Below are positions 1-11,319 of a stretch of 64,000 nt of DNA, in pieces. The stretch comes from Pseudocercospora fijiensis CIRAD86 (Eukaryota > Ascomycota > Dothideomycetes > Mycosphaerellales > Mycosphaerellaceae): positions 2,321,011-2,385,010 of the forward strand of contig NW_006921537.1 of NCBI RefSeq assembly GCF_000340215.1, given 5' to 3'. A program made the translations under genes and the position numbers. Below the pieces are notes generated by a model. It was not told the origin of the DNA and did not search any database. It was given only the letters and a program-made list of their open reading frames with translations. Each line of letters begins with the position of its first letter. The stretch's first letter is position 1.

Positions 1-1470
1 CAGTGGCTTAAATTACTTCTGCATAGCCTTACCGACCTAGGCTTCGTGGACGTGGGCGAGAAAGCATCGCCATCTATCGCGGAAAGTAGCCAGAATGTAT
101 TTCGAGAACGACTGCAGTCTGCTCTCGGACATCTCGTGAGCTTGCCATTGGTGCAAGCTGTTCGCGGTCCTCTTGTGGTTTGTGGACGACTCCACTCATT
201 CCGCAAGTCGCTCGCCATTGAGCTTGACGAAAAGTCCAAGACGGCCATCAAAGACGCTCGCAAGTGTATGAAAGACGAAGAGGAGAAGATGGACGGGCAA
301 AATCCACAGGCCGTGTCCTTGGCTTTTCAATTGCTGCTTGGTTTGGGCACGTTGCAGGTCTACTTGCAGCAACCAGGCAGCATCCTTGTCCTGGAAGACA
401 TCACCGCATGCTGCCAGAGTCCAGAAGACTCAGAAGATTCGTCGACTATGCTGGTGGAACTCCTGATTAAATTTGTGTCCCAACAATCTGCGCTGTTTCG
501 TAAACTCGCCGAACAGACGTTCACTGCCTTTGCACCGGAAGTCACAGCAGAAGGCCTCGAAGCGATGATAGATATTCTGTCCCAGAAGGAGACTATGGCT
601 GGTCAGCAAGAGCTCTTCGGGGAGGAAGAACAAGATGCGAGTGCCGGAGGCGACGCCGAAGACGACGACGAAGAGATGGCCTCTGACGACGTCCAGGACA
701 TTGAGGATGCATCCGATATCGAGCTAGGCTCCGACGTGGAGCTCGTAAATGGCAATGAGGACGATTCTGGCAACAAAAGCTCCGACTCCGACAGTGAGGC
801 CGCTGCTAGTGGAGATGACGAGCTTACTGAGTTTGAACGTAAGCTTACGGAGGCCCTTGGGACGCAAGGAATGGCATCTGACGATGACGGCTCCGACATG
901 GACGATGAGGAGATGGCTGCTGTTGATGAGAAACTGACCCACATATTCAAAGAACAAAAGCTGGGCAACAACAAAAAACATCAGAACAAGGAAGCCAAGG
1001 AGAATGTCGTCAATCTCAAGAATCGAATCCTGGACCTTCTGCTGGTCTTTGTGAAATCACAATATGCAAACCCGATTGCTCTCGACTTGCTCCATCCTCT
1101 CGTCACGTTGACACGGACGACCAGCAGCCAGCCAACAGCACGCAAGGCACTTGATGTATTGGAGCTTCTTTTCGACACAGCCAAGAAGAACAAGGAGACT
1201 CCCGAGGTGGATGATGAAGAGGATCTGTTTCGTGTCCTGACTGCGATCCATGAAGAGGCCCGTATGGGAGGCAGCAAGCTTCACGCAAGAGCTTGCAGTC
1301 GCTCAAGTCTCTTCTTGGCCAAGATGCTGGTGAGTATGGATGACGGGGAGTCATATAAGCGCATCTTCGCCATGTATGGAGACCTCTCATGGGAATGGCG
1401 TACGGATGCGAAATCAAAGCTCAGCAGCGACCTCTTCAGCGAGTGGAACAACTGGTACATGCAAAAGTGA
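1..1470 (+). CDS. POL5: POL5 / Myb-binding protein 1A-like ribosome biogenesis factor, 3' part only
   Basis: The frame is open from the first base, so this is the C-terminal 489 residues of a gene that starts outside the window. What is visible is a helical repeat-like segment (QNPQAVSLAFQLLLGLGTLQ), then a long Asp/Glu/Ser-rich acidic stretch (about residues 210-310 of the fragment), then a second helical part with the motif RMGGSKLHARACSRSSLFLA near the end. This order of helical region, acidic region and short helical C-terminus is that of Pol5/MYBBP1A. Those proteins are named after DNA polymerase but act in the nucleolus in rRNA synthesis and pre-60S assembly. The stop is TGA at 1468. 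No intron is needed in the visible part. Identification rests on architecture and remembered family similarity. Confidence 0.8.
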   Translation, partial: QWLKLLLHSLTDLGFVDVGEKASPSIAESSQNVFRERLQSALGHLVSLPLVQAVRGPLVVCGRLHSFRKSLAIELDEKSKTAIKDARKCMKDEEEKMDGQNPQAVSLAFQLLLGLGTLQVYLQQPGSILVLEDITACCQSPEDSEDSSTMLVELLIKFVSQQSALFRKLAEQTFTAFAPEVTAEGLEAMIDILSQKETMAGQQELFGEEEQDASAGGDAEDDDEEMASDDVQDIEDASDIELGSDVELVNGNEDDSGNKSSDSDSEAAASGDDELTEFERKLTEALGTQGMASDDDGSDMDDEEMAAVDEKLTHIFKEQKLGNNKKHQNKEAKENVVNLKNRILDLLLVFVKSQYANPIALDLLHPLVTLTRTTSSQPTARKALDVLELLFDTAKKNKETPEVDDEEDLFRVLTAIHEEARMGGSKLHARACSRSSLFLAKMLVSMDDGESYKRIFAMYGDLSWEWRTDAKSKLSSDLFSEWNNWYMQK

Positions 1471-2137
1471 GGGTTTCGGTGGGCTATGGCTTGAACAATG
1501 AAGTCCTCATGATCATATCCCAGTCAAACGCCGAGCCGCCACTGCCGGGATCCGGAGGCTTGGTAAACGCTTACATTTTGACTTCACGCCAGCAACATCA
1601 CGTCCAACTCCTTCTCTCTGACAAAGCTCGGCACCGCATCATTCAGCCTGCAGGAACCGAGTCTTCCCATTTCCAAGACTTTTCTGCATGCCAACTCTCA
1701 ATTTCCCTCATCATGTGCACAAGCCTCACATTGCTTCTAGCATCTGCAAAGACCGCCCACCCAACGTCGTCATCACTGAGGTATGGAGCCCCGAGGACGG
1801 TATGCGCTTTGCGGCATTCCGTCCAGGAAGGATCAACAGCCCCCAACACGAATTCTCTGGCCCTGATACGTCCGACGCACGCACAGCTGCTTACACTTTT
1901 CAACCTTTGTCCGATCCGCTACTCGCCGAGTAGTGCCTGCATACTTGCCCCAGCTTGCGCTTCCTTCAACCTTCCCACAAGCTGCGGCTACGGAAACTGA
2001 CGTTGCGCGTATTGCGTCCTCGCTAAGTCCGAGATATATTCTAGTTGCACATAAGTAGTCTCCAGCGTAAGCACCTCTCCTCCCGTCTGTCTTTCTCGCT
2101 CACTTTCCTCCATCTCGGCGACGCGCTCATTGGCGAT
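1471..2137. other. Intergenic, POL5 3' flank and transporter promoter
   Basis: This 667-bp interval lies between two plus-strand genes. Several open frames cross it, but none has a recognisable domain or plausible splice structure. A pyrimidine-rich stretch (CTCTCCTCCC, CTTTCTCGC) just before 2138 is typical of fungal transcription start regions. Confidence 0.5.
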
Positions 2138-3848
2138 ATGGCGGGTCTCAGACTTCGTGGCAGATCGTTGCGCTACGCGCTGGCATTGACAGGTGCAGCA
2201 GCATGGATTCTTCAAGGTAAGTGAGTCGAGAAGCCGGAGTCCTCTTACATCCAGCTGAATATCTGTAGGATATGACCAGGCTCTTATGAATGGCCTTCTC
2301 ACATTACCTCAATTCGAACGACAATTTCCTGCCATTAGCACCGCGACGCCGGAGCTCGAAGCCGAACACTCGACTTTACAAGGTACAGCTGTGGCTCTGT
2401 ACGAAGTCGGAGCAGCCTTTGGCGCCTTGTCATGCTTCTTCATCGGTGAGAAATATGGACGCAAATGGACGACCTTCTCCGGCGCAGTGGTCGTTCTGAT
2501 TGGCGTCATTCTTCAATCAACCTCATACTCGCTCGCACAACTCATCGTAGCCAGGATAGTCACAGGTCTTGGCGTCGGGTCTTTCACTGCTACGATCCCA
2601 ACATGGGTCGGTGAGAGCTCTGAAGCTCATCAAAGAGGGAGTTTGATCATGATTGAGGGATCTGCTGCCATTTTCGGCGTGATGTTCGTTGGTTGGCTGG
2701 AATTTGGTGAGATATTGACGAGATGCAAGCTACATACACAAGACACGCTGACTTCGATCCAGGCTTCTATTTCGTGAAAAACAACCCCGTCAGCTTTCGT
2801 TTCCCTATCGCGTTCCAAGCATTCTTTCCACTAATTGTGCTCATCATGGTTCCCATGCTCCAAGAATCACCTCGCTGGCTCGTCTCAAAAGATCGAATGG
2901 AAGAAGCAAAAGTCGTCCTCTCAAAGCTCGAAGACGAGGACGAAGACTCAGAAGTCGTCGCAGAACGACTTCGAGTGATCCACAACTCCATCGAACTCTC
3001 AGGACAAGGACACTCCAGCAATCCATTCGCAAGAACACCCAACCGACATCTAAACCGAACCCTCATCGCAATCGGTGTCAACATTCTCGCTCAAATGAGC
3101 GGCGTGAACGTCATCACCTTCTACTCCAATACCATCCTCGAACACACACTCGGCTACTCAGCAGTACTTTCCAGGATCATATCCAGCTGTCTCCAGACCT
3201 GGCAATTCCTGGCAGCAACGTCGGCAGTCTTCCTCATCGATCGTTTCGGTCGACGTAGACTTCTGATCACCGGCGCTTTCCTGATGTGCATCGCCAACGC
3301 AGGTCTAGCAGGTCTCCAGGCGCATGTCGACAACAAGACCGCGGCGGGATGTTCTCTGATCTTCTATTTCCTGGCACTAGCAGCTTTCCCCATCGGTCTC
3401 TTCTTGATTCCATTCATGTATTCCTCGGAAATCGCACCTCTCAGAATCCGTGCTCAGGTCACAGCCATGTCGGGATGCTCGAACTGGCTTTTCAATTTCT
3501 TGGTCGCGGAAGTCACGCCGATTGCTTCAATAGCATTTCTTGGAAGTACTACGTGGTCTACGTCTGTACCAACCTGCTATCAGTCACGACGTTCTACTTG
3601 TTCCTGCCGGAAACCAAGAATCGGACTTTGGAAGATGTTGATGCGGTATGTTTATAATATTCGACTGAGATGAAGCACGCAGCGCTGACCAATCGTCATT
3701 ACAGTTCTTCCTCAAAGCCACCAATCCTTTACAACCACCAAAGATCGCAAACACGTTACCTGAAGGTGCTGCTGAGAATACGGATTTGAGGGAAAAGATC
3801 AATCCCTCTCATGCTGATCAGGTCGAAGATGTGAAAGATGCGGCATGA
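2138..3848 (+). CDS. MFS sugar (hexose-type) transporter with an apparent one-base frameshift
   Basis: Proposed exons are 2138-2216, 2269-2706, 2763-3645 and 3705-3848, with good GT-AG borders. Reading across one lesion, the product would be about 514 residues and 12 membrane segments, normal for the family. Motifs are GYDQALMNG in helix 1, GEKYGRKW after helix 2, PESPRWLV-like QESPRWLV, DRFGRRRL, and PETKNRTLEDVD near the end. These are signatures of the sugar-porter family, which moves hexoses or related polyols across the plasma membrane. The frame breaks at about 3524: the text after TPI continues as FNSISWKYYVVY only if one base is added. As it stands, the protein would lose its last membrane helices. 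This is either a recent inactivating deletion or a sequence error. Substrate cannot be told from sequence. Confidence 0.72.
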
Positions 3849-3998
3849 AAAATAGACACGCTTGGAATGAACTTTTACCACACACAACATTCGAATTCTC
3901 TCTCATCAAAGACATTACATACGAGACTAACGCCACACATAGCGACTACCAAAATAAAAAAAAATCTCCACACCCTCACGCTCCATCAACCACTGTAC

Positions 3999-4694
3999 TC
4001 ACATAGTGGCCTCCTTAACCTCCCTAGCCGTCTTCTCAATGCCCTTCGCAACAGGATTAGCAACATTCTTTCTCAAGAACTCCGCCCCATCCGCGACGAG
4101 CTCACCGGCAGACTTCTTTGGCGATGCACTTTTCGCAGGAGACTTGGCCTTGGCCGGAGATTTCTTGGGAGAGGGGGTCGACTTGCTCACGCCAGCGGGA
4201 CTCTTCTTCCTTGGCGACGACGGGGCTTTGACTGGGCTGTTCTTCTTTGCTGCTGGTGGGGAGGCTTTCTTCGCCGAAGCCTTTGATGATGTCGTTGAGC
4301 TCAGAGAGGATCCTGAAGAGGAGTTTTCGGAGGAAGTTTTCTTTGGTGCGGCCTTCTTTGGTGCTGCTTTCTTTGGTGCTGCCTTCTTTGGCGCTGCCTT
4401 TTTTGGTGCCGTCTTCTTGGGAGCAGCAGGCTTCTTGGTCGCGGGTTTGGCGGTGGTCTTCTTGGCTGGAGCTTTCTTCTTCTTCTTCTCGATGCCAGAA
4501 GGTTTCGCAGCAGTCTTGGCCGTAGTCTTCTTCGTAGCAGGCTTGCGTGGTTTGGAGATGTTTGCCCGCTCCGAGGCCTTCTTGGCTTCTTTGGCGAGTT
4601 CGGCGGTCTTTTTCTCGGCTGCCTCTCTAATACGTGTGCTCCTTCCACGATCGTAGCCTGGGTCCTTCTGTGACTTGCCGCTGGTCTTTGCCAT
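3999..4694 (-). CDS. Lysine/alanine/proline-rich SPKK-repeat nuclear-type protein (linker-histone-tail-like)
   Basis: A single exon encodes 231 residues, extremely rich in Lys, Ala, Pro and Ser. A pentapeptide-like unit KKAAP is repeated about four times (near residues 95-120). Downstream come SPRKK and several SPKK motifs, which in histone H1 tails bind the DNA minor groove and can be phosphorylated by cyclin-dependent kinases. No winged-helix globular domain of H1 is present. A short non-repetitive C-terminus (VADGAEFLRKNVANPVAKG) could form an amphipathic helix. The start MAKTSGKSQKDPGYDRGR is the first ATG of the frame. I infer a nuclear or chromatin-associated role, but low-complexity basic proteins are easily over-interpreted, and I do not recognise an orthologue with a known function. 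The opposite strand is also open along most of the gene, a by-product of the repetitive codons. Confidence 0.7.
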   Translation of the reverse strand: MAKTSGKSQKDPGYDRGRSTRIREAAEKKTAELAKEAKKASERANISKPRKPATKKTTAKTAAKPSGIEKKKKKAPAKKTTAKPATKKPAAPKKTAPKKAAPKKAAPKKAAPKKAAPKKTSSENSSSGSSLSSTTSSKASAKKASPPAAKKNSPVKAPSSPRKKSPAGVSKSTPSPKKSPAKAKSPAKSASPKKSAGELVADGAEFLRKNVANPVAKGIEKTAREVKEATM

Positions 4695-5021
4695 CTTGAT
4701 GACGATTTCTGCTCGCTCGATTGATCAGTAGGAGTTGCCTCGCGTTAATTTGACGAGATGTTGAATGCACCTTCGCAAGCTGTTGATGACAGGCAAATGT
4801 AACGCGAAGAAGAGGTATTCAATACTGCAAAGAGAGTGACGAAGCCGAACTCGATGTTTTGCAATCTATGTCATAGCCTGACGCGTGCGTTCTTGTTTAC
4901 AAAATGCTTCCACAAGGAATGCGCCTCGAGCGCCAACTTTTTGCCTCATTCCATTTTCATTCCTCGTGACAGCTTTTCCTTAATTTCCGCAAATAAACAC
5001 TGTGTATGCATGATAGCTCCT
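4695..5021. other. Intergenic
   Basis: These 327 bp lie between the start of the lysine-rich gene and the stop of the glutamate dehydrogenase gene, which are both on the minus strand. It should hold the promoter of the former and the terminator of the latter. No further gene is seen. Confidence 0.5.
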
Positions 5022-8000
5022 CTAGTGTACACCGTTGACCTTCGCCATGCGCTGGTTCATGAAAGCAAAGAAGCTGACGGGCGAGGCCGAAATGCCCATT
5101 GTGTAGATGAATCGACTCGCCAAGTAGCTACCGAAGATGGCACGGAGATAGGAATCCGGAACCTGCGGCGAAAAGATTAGCATTGAGATGATGCAGTGCT
5201 TTAGGACCACTGCGACTTACCCGCTCCAAGATCTTCTCCAGACCAATCTTCTGCAGCAACAGGTTCGGAAGAGCGTCTTGGAGAACACTAGTCCGCAAAG
5301 CGATATTGTTCCACAGCTCTGTACCTTGGAGCTCTTCGTCCATCTTCGTGATGGCAAGACTGAGCTGATCAGACAAGATACTCCTTGCGACACGTGTCTG
5401 CTCGTGTTCGCGCCAGATGGCCTCGAATTCGAGAGCAGCGTTCTGCTGGATTACTGCCTGCACTTGACGCACATAGTCTTGGTAGAACTGCGGCACAGTG
5501 CCATCAGCATGCACGCACATGTTCTCCAAGAAGCCTGCGTCGTCGAAGGAAAGCGATGCAAGCACTTCCAAGGACGAGCTTGTCACACCACCCTTGTTGG
5601 CGGAGGCGTCCTTGAAGACGACGCAGCCGGCCTTCTCCAGGCGCAACTTCGCCTCTTGAGTGATGAAGAGATTGGCACCCTCCACAATGTATGGGATGGT
5701 GCTCTTGCCTTGGGAAATCAGCTTGCTGGCGCTGGTGAAGTCAATTGATTCTGGCCGACCCCCGCAAGGCACGAACACGTCGAATTGCTCCTGATTGCGC
5801 AGGTGGAAGGTGTTTCGGAAAGTGGTGCCATTGTTGACCACCTCGCCAGTTGGAAGGGTGACGTTGTTGTCCTCGACAAGCACGCGGTAGCCATGCTTTG
5901 AGAGCTTCGACACATCGAAGTGCACAATCATCTTGCGCTCCTTTGCGAGACGTCTCAGCTCTGCTCGGTCAAGTCCGTTGGGGTCGGCAAGCACGCCAGA
6001 GCCGTCCACGATGGCGCAGTACTTCTCATTGCCCAGCAGGATCTCATTCGAGCCAAGGTCGCCATCCGGCCCACCAGTCTGGAGCTTGCGCACTTGCGTC
6101 TCGTCTAAATTGAGCTTGCGATAGATTCCCTTGACGTACTCTCGCACCGACAAAGTCGTCATACCATAGGCGTCGTGGGGAATGCCACCGAGTTTCGGTG
6201 ACTTGCCGGTGAAGAACGACTTCCACCATGGAGCACCACGATCCTTGGCATGCTGTGTGGCCCAATTGACAAGATCTGCCGTGTTCTCATCTGGACCCAT
6301 GAAGATGATTTCCTCCTTGCCATGTAGGTCGACAATGGGATCCTTGATGCCAGGACTTGTTGGAGGCAGAAGCAGATCCATGATGCTGTCAATGTACTTT
6401 TCGAACGCGATAGTAGCGCTTTCCTGATGGGCCATGTCGAGTAGCACGACACCTTTGCTTCCACCTTCCGGAATGTCCTTGTTCTTGCGTTGCTGAGTGT
6501 TTGCAAGATTGTAGTTTTCGTCAAACAGAGACCTGGCATTAATGGCATACGCTTCTCTGCTCCTAGATTTGACAATGCGAATGCCACCACGCGCGATATC
6601 TCGGAATCGAAGATGGAAGCCTCTAAATTCCGATCCAATGACCAAGAACATGCCGAAGAGAGGCTGTGGGTATTCCTCTTCAGGCAGGAAGCTTGGGTTC
6701 AATCGGAAGCTGATTGCGACCTTTGTGGGTGTGTAGAAGTTGGTCTTCAGGACTGAGCTGTTGAAGATGCGGAAGGCCGTCATGACCATGAGGTGATGCT
6801 CGTTGATGGCAGTCTTGGCAATCAAATCCTTGAGTTCGTCGTCACTGAGCACGCGCTCGACCTTCAATCGCAGGTATGAGAGCGTAGGCAGGAAATCATC
6901 TTGCTCGCCTCTCGTTTGCACGTAGTGGGTGCTTGCAAAGGCCAGGTATAGAGCTCTGACGAGTTCCGGATATTGATTGATGATCTCGAGGATGTAGTCG
7001 GCCGTGAAGGTTTCGGTGCGCAGACGCTTCTTGAGTTTCGACAGCAACTCTGCGTGTACACTATTGCTTGTGTCCAGGACTGACTTGAGCGTATTGTACT
7101 CATTGCCAAGTCTGTTCAAGAAGTGCTGAACGAAGACCCAAACGCAGTGTGCATAGATCGATTCTTGCAGAGACAAGCGACCACTGCTGAAATGTACCTG
7201 GAATCTGTTCTGCGGTATGCAGTATAGTAATGACACCTCCTTCATGACCTGGTGAATGCTGGCCTCAATCGGTGGGTGTTTCGAGGAGACATTCGGTGCG
7301 GGCTTCAGGTAGATGGACATGATGGTGATGCCGTTGCTGAACTGCTCCACGTACTTCCTGGTTGATGTCAAGCCGTAGTAGTGGTACAAGTCGCTCAGAG
7401 CAGCGAACATGCCCAAAGCCGAGCCTTGCTTGAAGCCAACGACCAGACGCTTCTCCCGAGTTCCCTCTACATCGTACATGTCGATGACTGGGCCCGTTCT
7501 AAGGACGACAGCATCCATGACGCTCTGGTAGATCTCTCTCGTATTGGTTGTGGTCTTCTGCAAGAATCTTTCATCCCCAAGCTCTTCCACGCGCGTCTCA
7601 TCGGGCTTCGGCGATTTGTTCTTGAAGCTGGATTGGTAGACGAAGTAGCATCGTAGCGTTTGATCGTTGCCGCCGGGAATCTTGCTGGGCGATCGGAAGG
7701 ACTCTATGCGATAGCTGTTAAGGCCTCTACTACCGTCGAGGTACTTGGTCTCCATCCTCTGCTCGAAGCCAGAGCCATTGATTGCCGAGATTCCTGGAAC
7801 GCTGCCGCTTATTAGCGGATTCCTCTTATGAGCGCTCCGTCTTGACTTACCTAGTATCGATGTAGACTGCATGATCCGTGGCCTCCTTGTCGAGGTGAAT
7901 TTCGAGCCTCTTGTCGTCTCTGGCGAATGCAGCGATCTTGGCTGCGTACAGAGAGTGGATGTGGCTCACAATCGCCTCGGTGGTCTCGGTGCTAAAGTAC

Positions 8001-8317
8001 ATGTCGTCGATGCCCAGCTCGTTGTAGAACCACTTAGTCTCGGTCTCTACGAGATCGGCGGGAATGAAGCCTTTCTCTTCCACCACATCCATAACCTGCT
8101 CCATCTGCTGCTCTTTGCCCTCGAATTTGGGAGCGACATAGCCAGATCCTTTCTCGTGTAGTACACGATGGGGGATCGCTCCTGGCACCGAAAGATGGGT
8201 AGGCTGCGGCGAAGGCTGTCTGCCCGGGGTTCGCACCACCTGGTCTAGGAGCTTGTTCTTGGGAGCAACTCCATTTGCGACACCGTTGGCGGTGCCATTG
8301 GCCTCTGGAGAAGCCAT
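5022..8317 (-). CDS. GDH2: NAD-specific glutamate dehydrogenase, large type
   Basis: Proposed exons on the minus strand are 8317-7851, 7801-5221 and 5162-5022, giving 1062 residues, the usual size of the fungal 115-kDa NAD-GDH. The enzyme oxidises glutamate to 2-oxoglutarate and ammonium with NAD, the catabolic direction of nitrogen metabolism. A long N-terminal regulatory half precedes the catalytic core. The core contains PEGGSKGVVLL (catalytic Lys), GPDENTADLVNWATQHAK and the nucleotide-binding part GGPDGDLGSNEILLGNEK followed by DGSGVLADPNGLDRAEL. The first intron joins IDT to SVPGIS and the second joins LER to VPDSYLRAIF, both restoring the expected protein. The start at 8317 gives a flexible N-terminus (MASPEANGTANGVANGV), as in other filamentous fungi. 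No mitochondrial presequence is evident. Confidence 0.93.
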
Positions 8318-9373
8318 CTTGGGGAGATTGTATCAAAACGAGTGTGCGTCGCACGGGAAAGACTGCTCTTTCGGAGCAGCTGAATCTTGTATAGCGGGGA
8401 GGGGAGGGCTTTTGAAGGATCGGGTCGAGTTCGCTTGATCTGTGGAGGATTGTCAGAGGTCGCTGTCAGGCGGCAAAGAGAGAAGCAAGTAGGCGCGACA
8501 AAGAGAGCACAGAGCAGGTCTTATCAGTTGCCCGTCATCTCTGGTATCTAAGCTCATGCCTGATGCCTTGTTATGGCTTATGGTCCACGGGATCATGGGA
8601 CGCCAAATGGCCCGTCTCAGTCTCAGCCTCAGCCTCTCCGAAACTTACCCTCGCTGACTGTTGCTGGTATCGGAGTAAGCAGTGGTTCCTGGCTGCTTGC
8701 GCGCGCGCTCGTCCCTCCGGAACGATCAGACGGCAGCACGGGCTGATATAGCTTCCTGATATGGCTTCCTGCTACGTGGTCACGACTGCACAGCAACTGC
8801 TGAGCACGCTCGGTAGGCATTAAAAGACGCAATGCCACATCCATCTGCTTCTCAAGTAATTATTTGGTAAAAAATCATGCACAGTCTACGGCAAAACGCG
8901 GCCTTTGCTGAGCACAGTTACGGTACCTGACTAGGCCTACACACACCTGTGTGGACCACTGGACCTGCTGATCCGTCCGGGGCTGCGGGGCAGACTTTTC
9001 ACTTTTCACCTTTCACCGTGGCGTGGCGTGCATGATGACAGCAAGTTATTCGCCTCCTTGTTCGTCAACGATGTTCGCACACCGCTAATGACCCCAGATT
9101 TCAAGGGTGCCGGCGTCACGAGCGCTCAGCGTCGACCACGATGGACATCTACGGAAGCGAGAGCCTATCGTGGAGACAATGTGCAAGCATTCATCCGTAT
9201 CTCGTGACTCTATGGACATTTTTCTCGTCATGCCAAAACCACAGCCCGGCTGCGCTACCCGGCGTCTTATGCATCTTCCCACTTCCCAATCCTGATCATT
9301 ATAAACCTTTTGCCCTCGTTCGTCCTGTTTATTATCGAACCCTGTCGTTGAAGTTCCAATCGCTATGCAAGAA
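8318..9373. other. Intergenic, promoter of GDH2
   Basis: About 1.06 kb lies between two minus-strand genes. It has no open frame with recognisable content. A short imperfect duplication around 8750-8770 (CTTCCTGATATGG then CTTCCTGC) is the only repeat noticed. The interval most likely holds the GDH2 promoter and the 3' end of the GH16 gene. Confidence 0.45.
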
Positions 9374-10847
9374 TCAAAGCAGAAGAAATCCAGTCGCTAA
9401 TGCAACAAACGCTGTACAAGATGCCGCGACCCACGACAGAGGCATCCGTGAGGCACCGCTGTGTTTGGACACGTGCGCAGTGATGAGCGCAGTCGAATCG
9501 GCCGTCGACAATGTCACCAGTCCGGTCCGAGTTGTGGCCACAACTTTGAGAACCTCGCCCGCAGCGATCGCAGGCTTCGAGACCATGCAATTCGCGGGAT
9601 AGACTGTGGTCGGAAAACCTTTGTCATCCCAGCCAACTGATGCGGCAGCTGGAACCGTCGCGGTAGTCATAAAGCCTTGCTGGTTGTAACTCGTCACCAC
9701 CTTATATCCAGAGCCCGTGCAGGAGGCTGCCGCTGCAGAGACAGGTTGCGAGGGCGAGGACGAAGCCGATAGGGATGGACTCTGCAGAATTGTCAGCATA
9801 TCGTTCAGTATTCAATGAAGCACTGGGATGGTGCTTACTCACAGGGGCCGCCGACGGCGGCACGACCTTGCCGGAACCACTGATAGTCCAACCTGAAGGG
9901 AGGCCAGGAAGCGTCGTGTAAGAGACAGTGGCTGTGTGAGTGTCGTGGGTACCGCTCCATCCTTCGTAACCGCTGGTCGTCGTGGTGATCTGTGGTGCAT
10001 CTGTCACGGTGACACTACCACCGGAGTTTCCATTGACCTGTCCACCTTCTGATTCGATGCTCTCCCATGTGCCGCTCTGGTCGCCATACGTGTACTTTGA
10101 GCCTGTCGAGTAGTCGACGATTGCGATTTGGCTCACGTACATCGAAAATGGACCGGCAGAGTAGTCCACATGACCGCCTGCCCACGCGATGGTGCCTGCG
10201 GAATTGCCCGGATCACCGCCTGCCCATGAACCAAGCTTGAGCTGCATGGGTGTCTGTGGGTATTGACCCTTCGCTTCATTGGCATTGAGAACGCGGACGG
10301 TCGAGTCATCGATAGTCCATACGATTTGACTCTCAGTCCACTCGACAGTGTATGTGTGCCATTCGCCCTGCGTGTTCTTGACCTTGTGAATCGCAGCTCG
10401 GTCGTAGGTTGTGGAAGCGCCTTTGCCAAAGTAATTGCTCTGCACTTGATCATTGGCACCGCCCAGCCACTCCCAATCGATCTCGTCAAGATCATCTGAT
10501 TGTAACACCAGAGAGCTGACTATGCCGGTGCCAGGTGCGGCTTTCATCGTCACTGAGTATTTGCCAAACATGATGTACCATTTTGATACAAGTGTTGGCG
10601 CCTGGCCAGATTGTGCCACTGTGAATGCTACGCCGTTCGAATCGTATGTGGGCTCGCCTTGTGCTGTAAATTGGTCTGAAGCACCGTCTGCGAAATTGAC
10701 AGTGATTGATTTGCCGAGTGCTGCATCTGCTGGGCAGCCCGATTGCGTCGTCGGGTTGCATGTCGAGTATGTCTGTGCGGAGACTGGGCTTGTAAAGGCG
10801 AGTGTAGCGATGGTCGCGATTGCTGCCAGGCGCAGCGATGACCGCAT
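9374..10847 (-). CDS. GPI-anchored GH16 cell-wall chitin-glucan transglycosylase (Crh/Utr2 type)
   Basis: Proposed exons on the minus strand are 10847-9843 and 9781-9374, with a 61-nt intron; the product has 470 residues. A cleavable signal peptide (MRSSLRLAAIATIATLAF, cut near PVSA-Q) precedes a GH16 domain with the catalytic motif DEIDWEWLGG (two acidic catalytic residues). KWYIMFGKYSVTMKAAPG and the substrate-cleft segment LKLGSWAGGDPGNSAGTI follow, both typical of Crh enzymes. A Ser/Thr-rich stalk leads to a hydrophobic tail (WVAASCTAFVALATGFLLL), as expected for GPI attachment. Crh enzymes cross-link chitin to beta-glucan at the cell surface. An ATG nine codons upstream (10874) is possible, but the downstream start gives a cleaner signal peptide. 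No CBM18 chitin-binding module is visible. Confidence 0.88.
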
Positions 10848-11319
10848 GTTGAGGATATGCGATAGTGTCAACATGCTCTAGCAATCTATGCTGTCGTTGT
10901 TGATAGTGAGTGCAGCAATCACCCTGTCCTCTGGGTGCTGTACAGGTGAGGAAGGATGGCTGCGTGCGAGTGGTAAAAAAAGTCAACGACCTAGCCTTCG
11001 AATGTATACTTATTCTGCTGGTTCTGTGCTCTGTGCTGTCGTCCCAGCCATTTCTGACGATGTCTAAGGTGCCTCGTTACCTATGCGCGATGCAGAAGTG
11101 GTCGGTGATGATGATGTGAGAGGCTGGAGAGGCTGGGAAGAAAAGCGCCGGAAAGCCGACTGGGATTTTGCTGGCTCGGCCCGGTCAGCCGATAGAACCC
11201 TACTCGCTAGCTAGCTTAACCCGGCTTCGGCCACCTCCCACCTCCCCTTTCGAGTCAATTGAAATTGTCCTGCCTTCCGCCACGCAACAACGAGGCAACA
11301 ACTGCCCAGATATACCACC
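10848..11319. promoter_or_regulatory. Divergent promoter between the GH16 gene and PRO2
   Basis: The 472-bp interval separates two start codons in head-to-head orientation, so both promoters must lie here. A CT-rich stretch (CACCTCCCACCTCCCC) lies 70-90 bp before the PRO2 start. No specific operator was identified. Confidence 0.5.

Noticed and set aside
1389..2000. 203-codon open frame overlapping the POL5 end
   Set aside because: It overlaps the real coding end in another frame and has no domain-like content.
3490..3560. An intron to explain the frame change in the sugar transporter
   Set aside because: The only GT...AG pair here is 36 nt, gives the wrong phase and would delete part of a conserved membrane segment.
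4006..4656. 216-codon open frame opposite the lysine-rich gene
   Set aside because: It is the mirror of repetitive AAG/GCC codons and gives an implausible Phe/Ala/Gly repeat protein.
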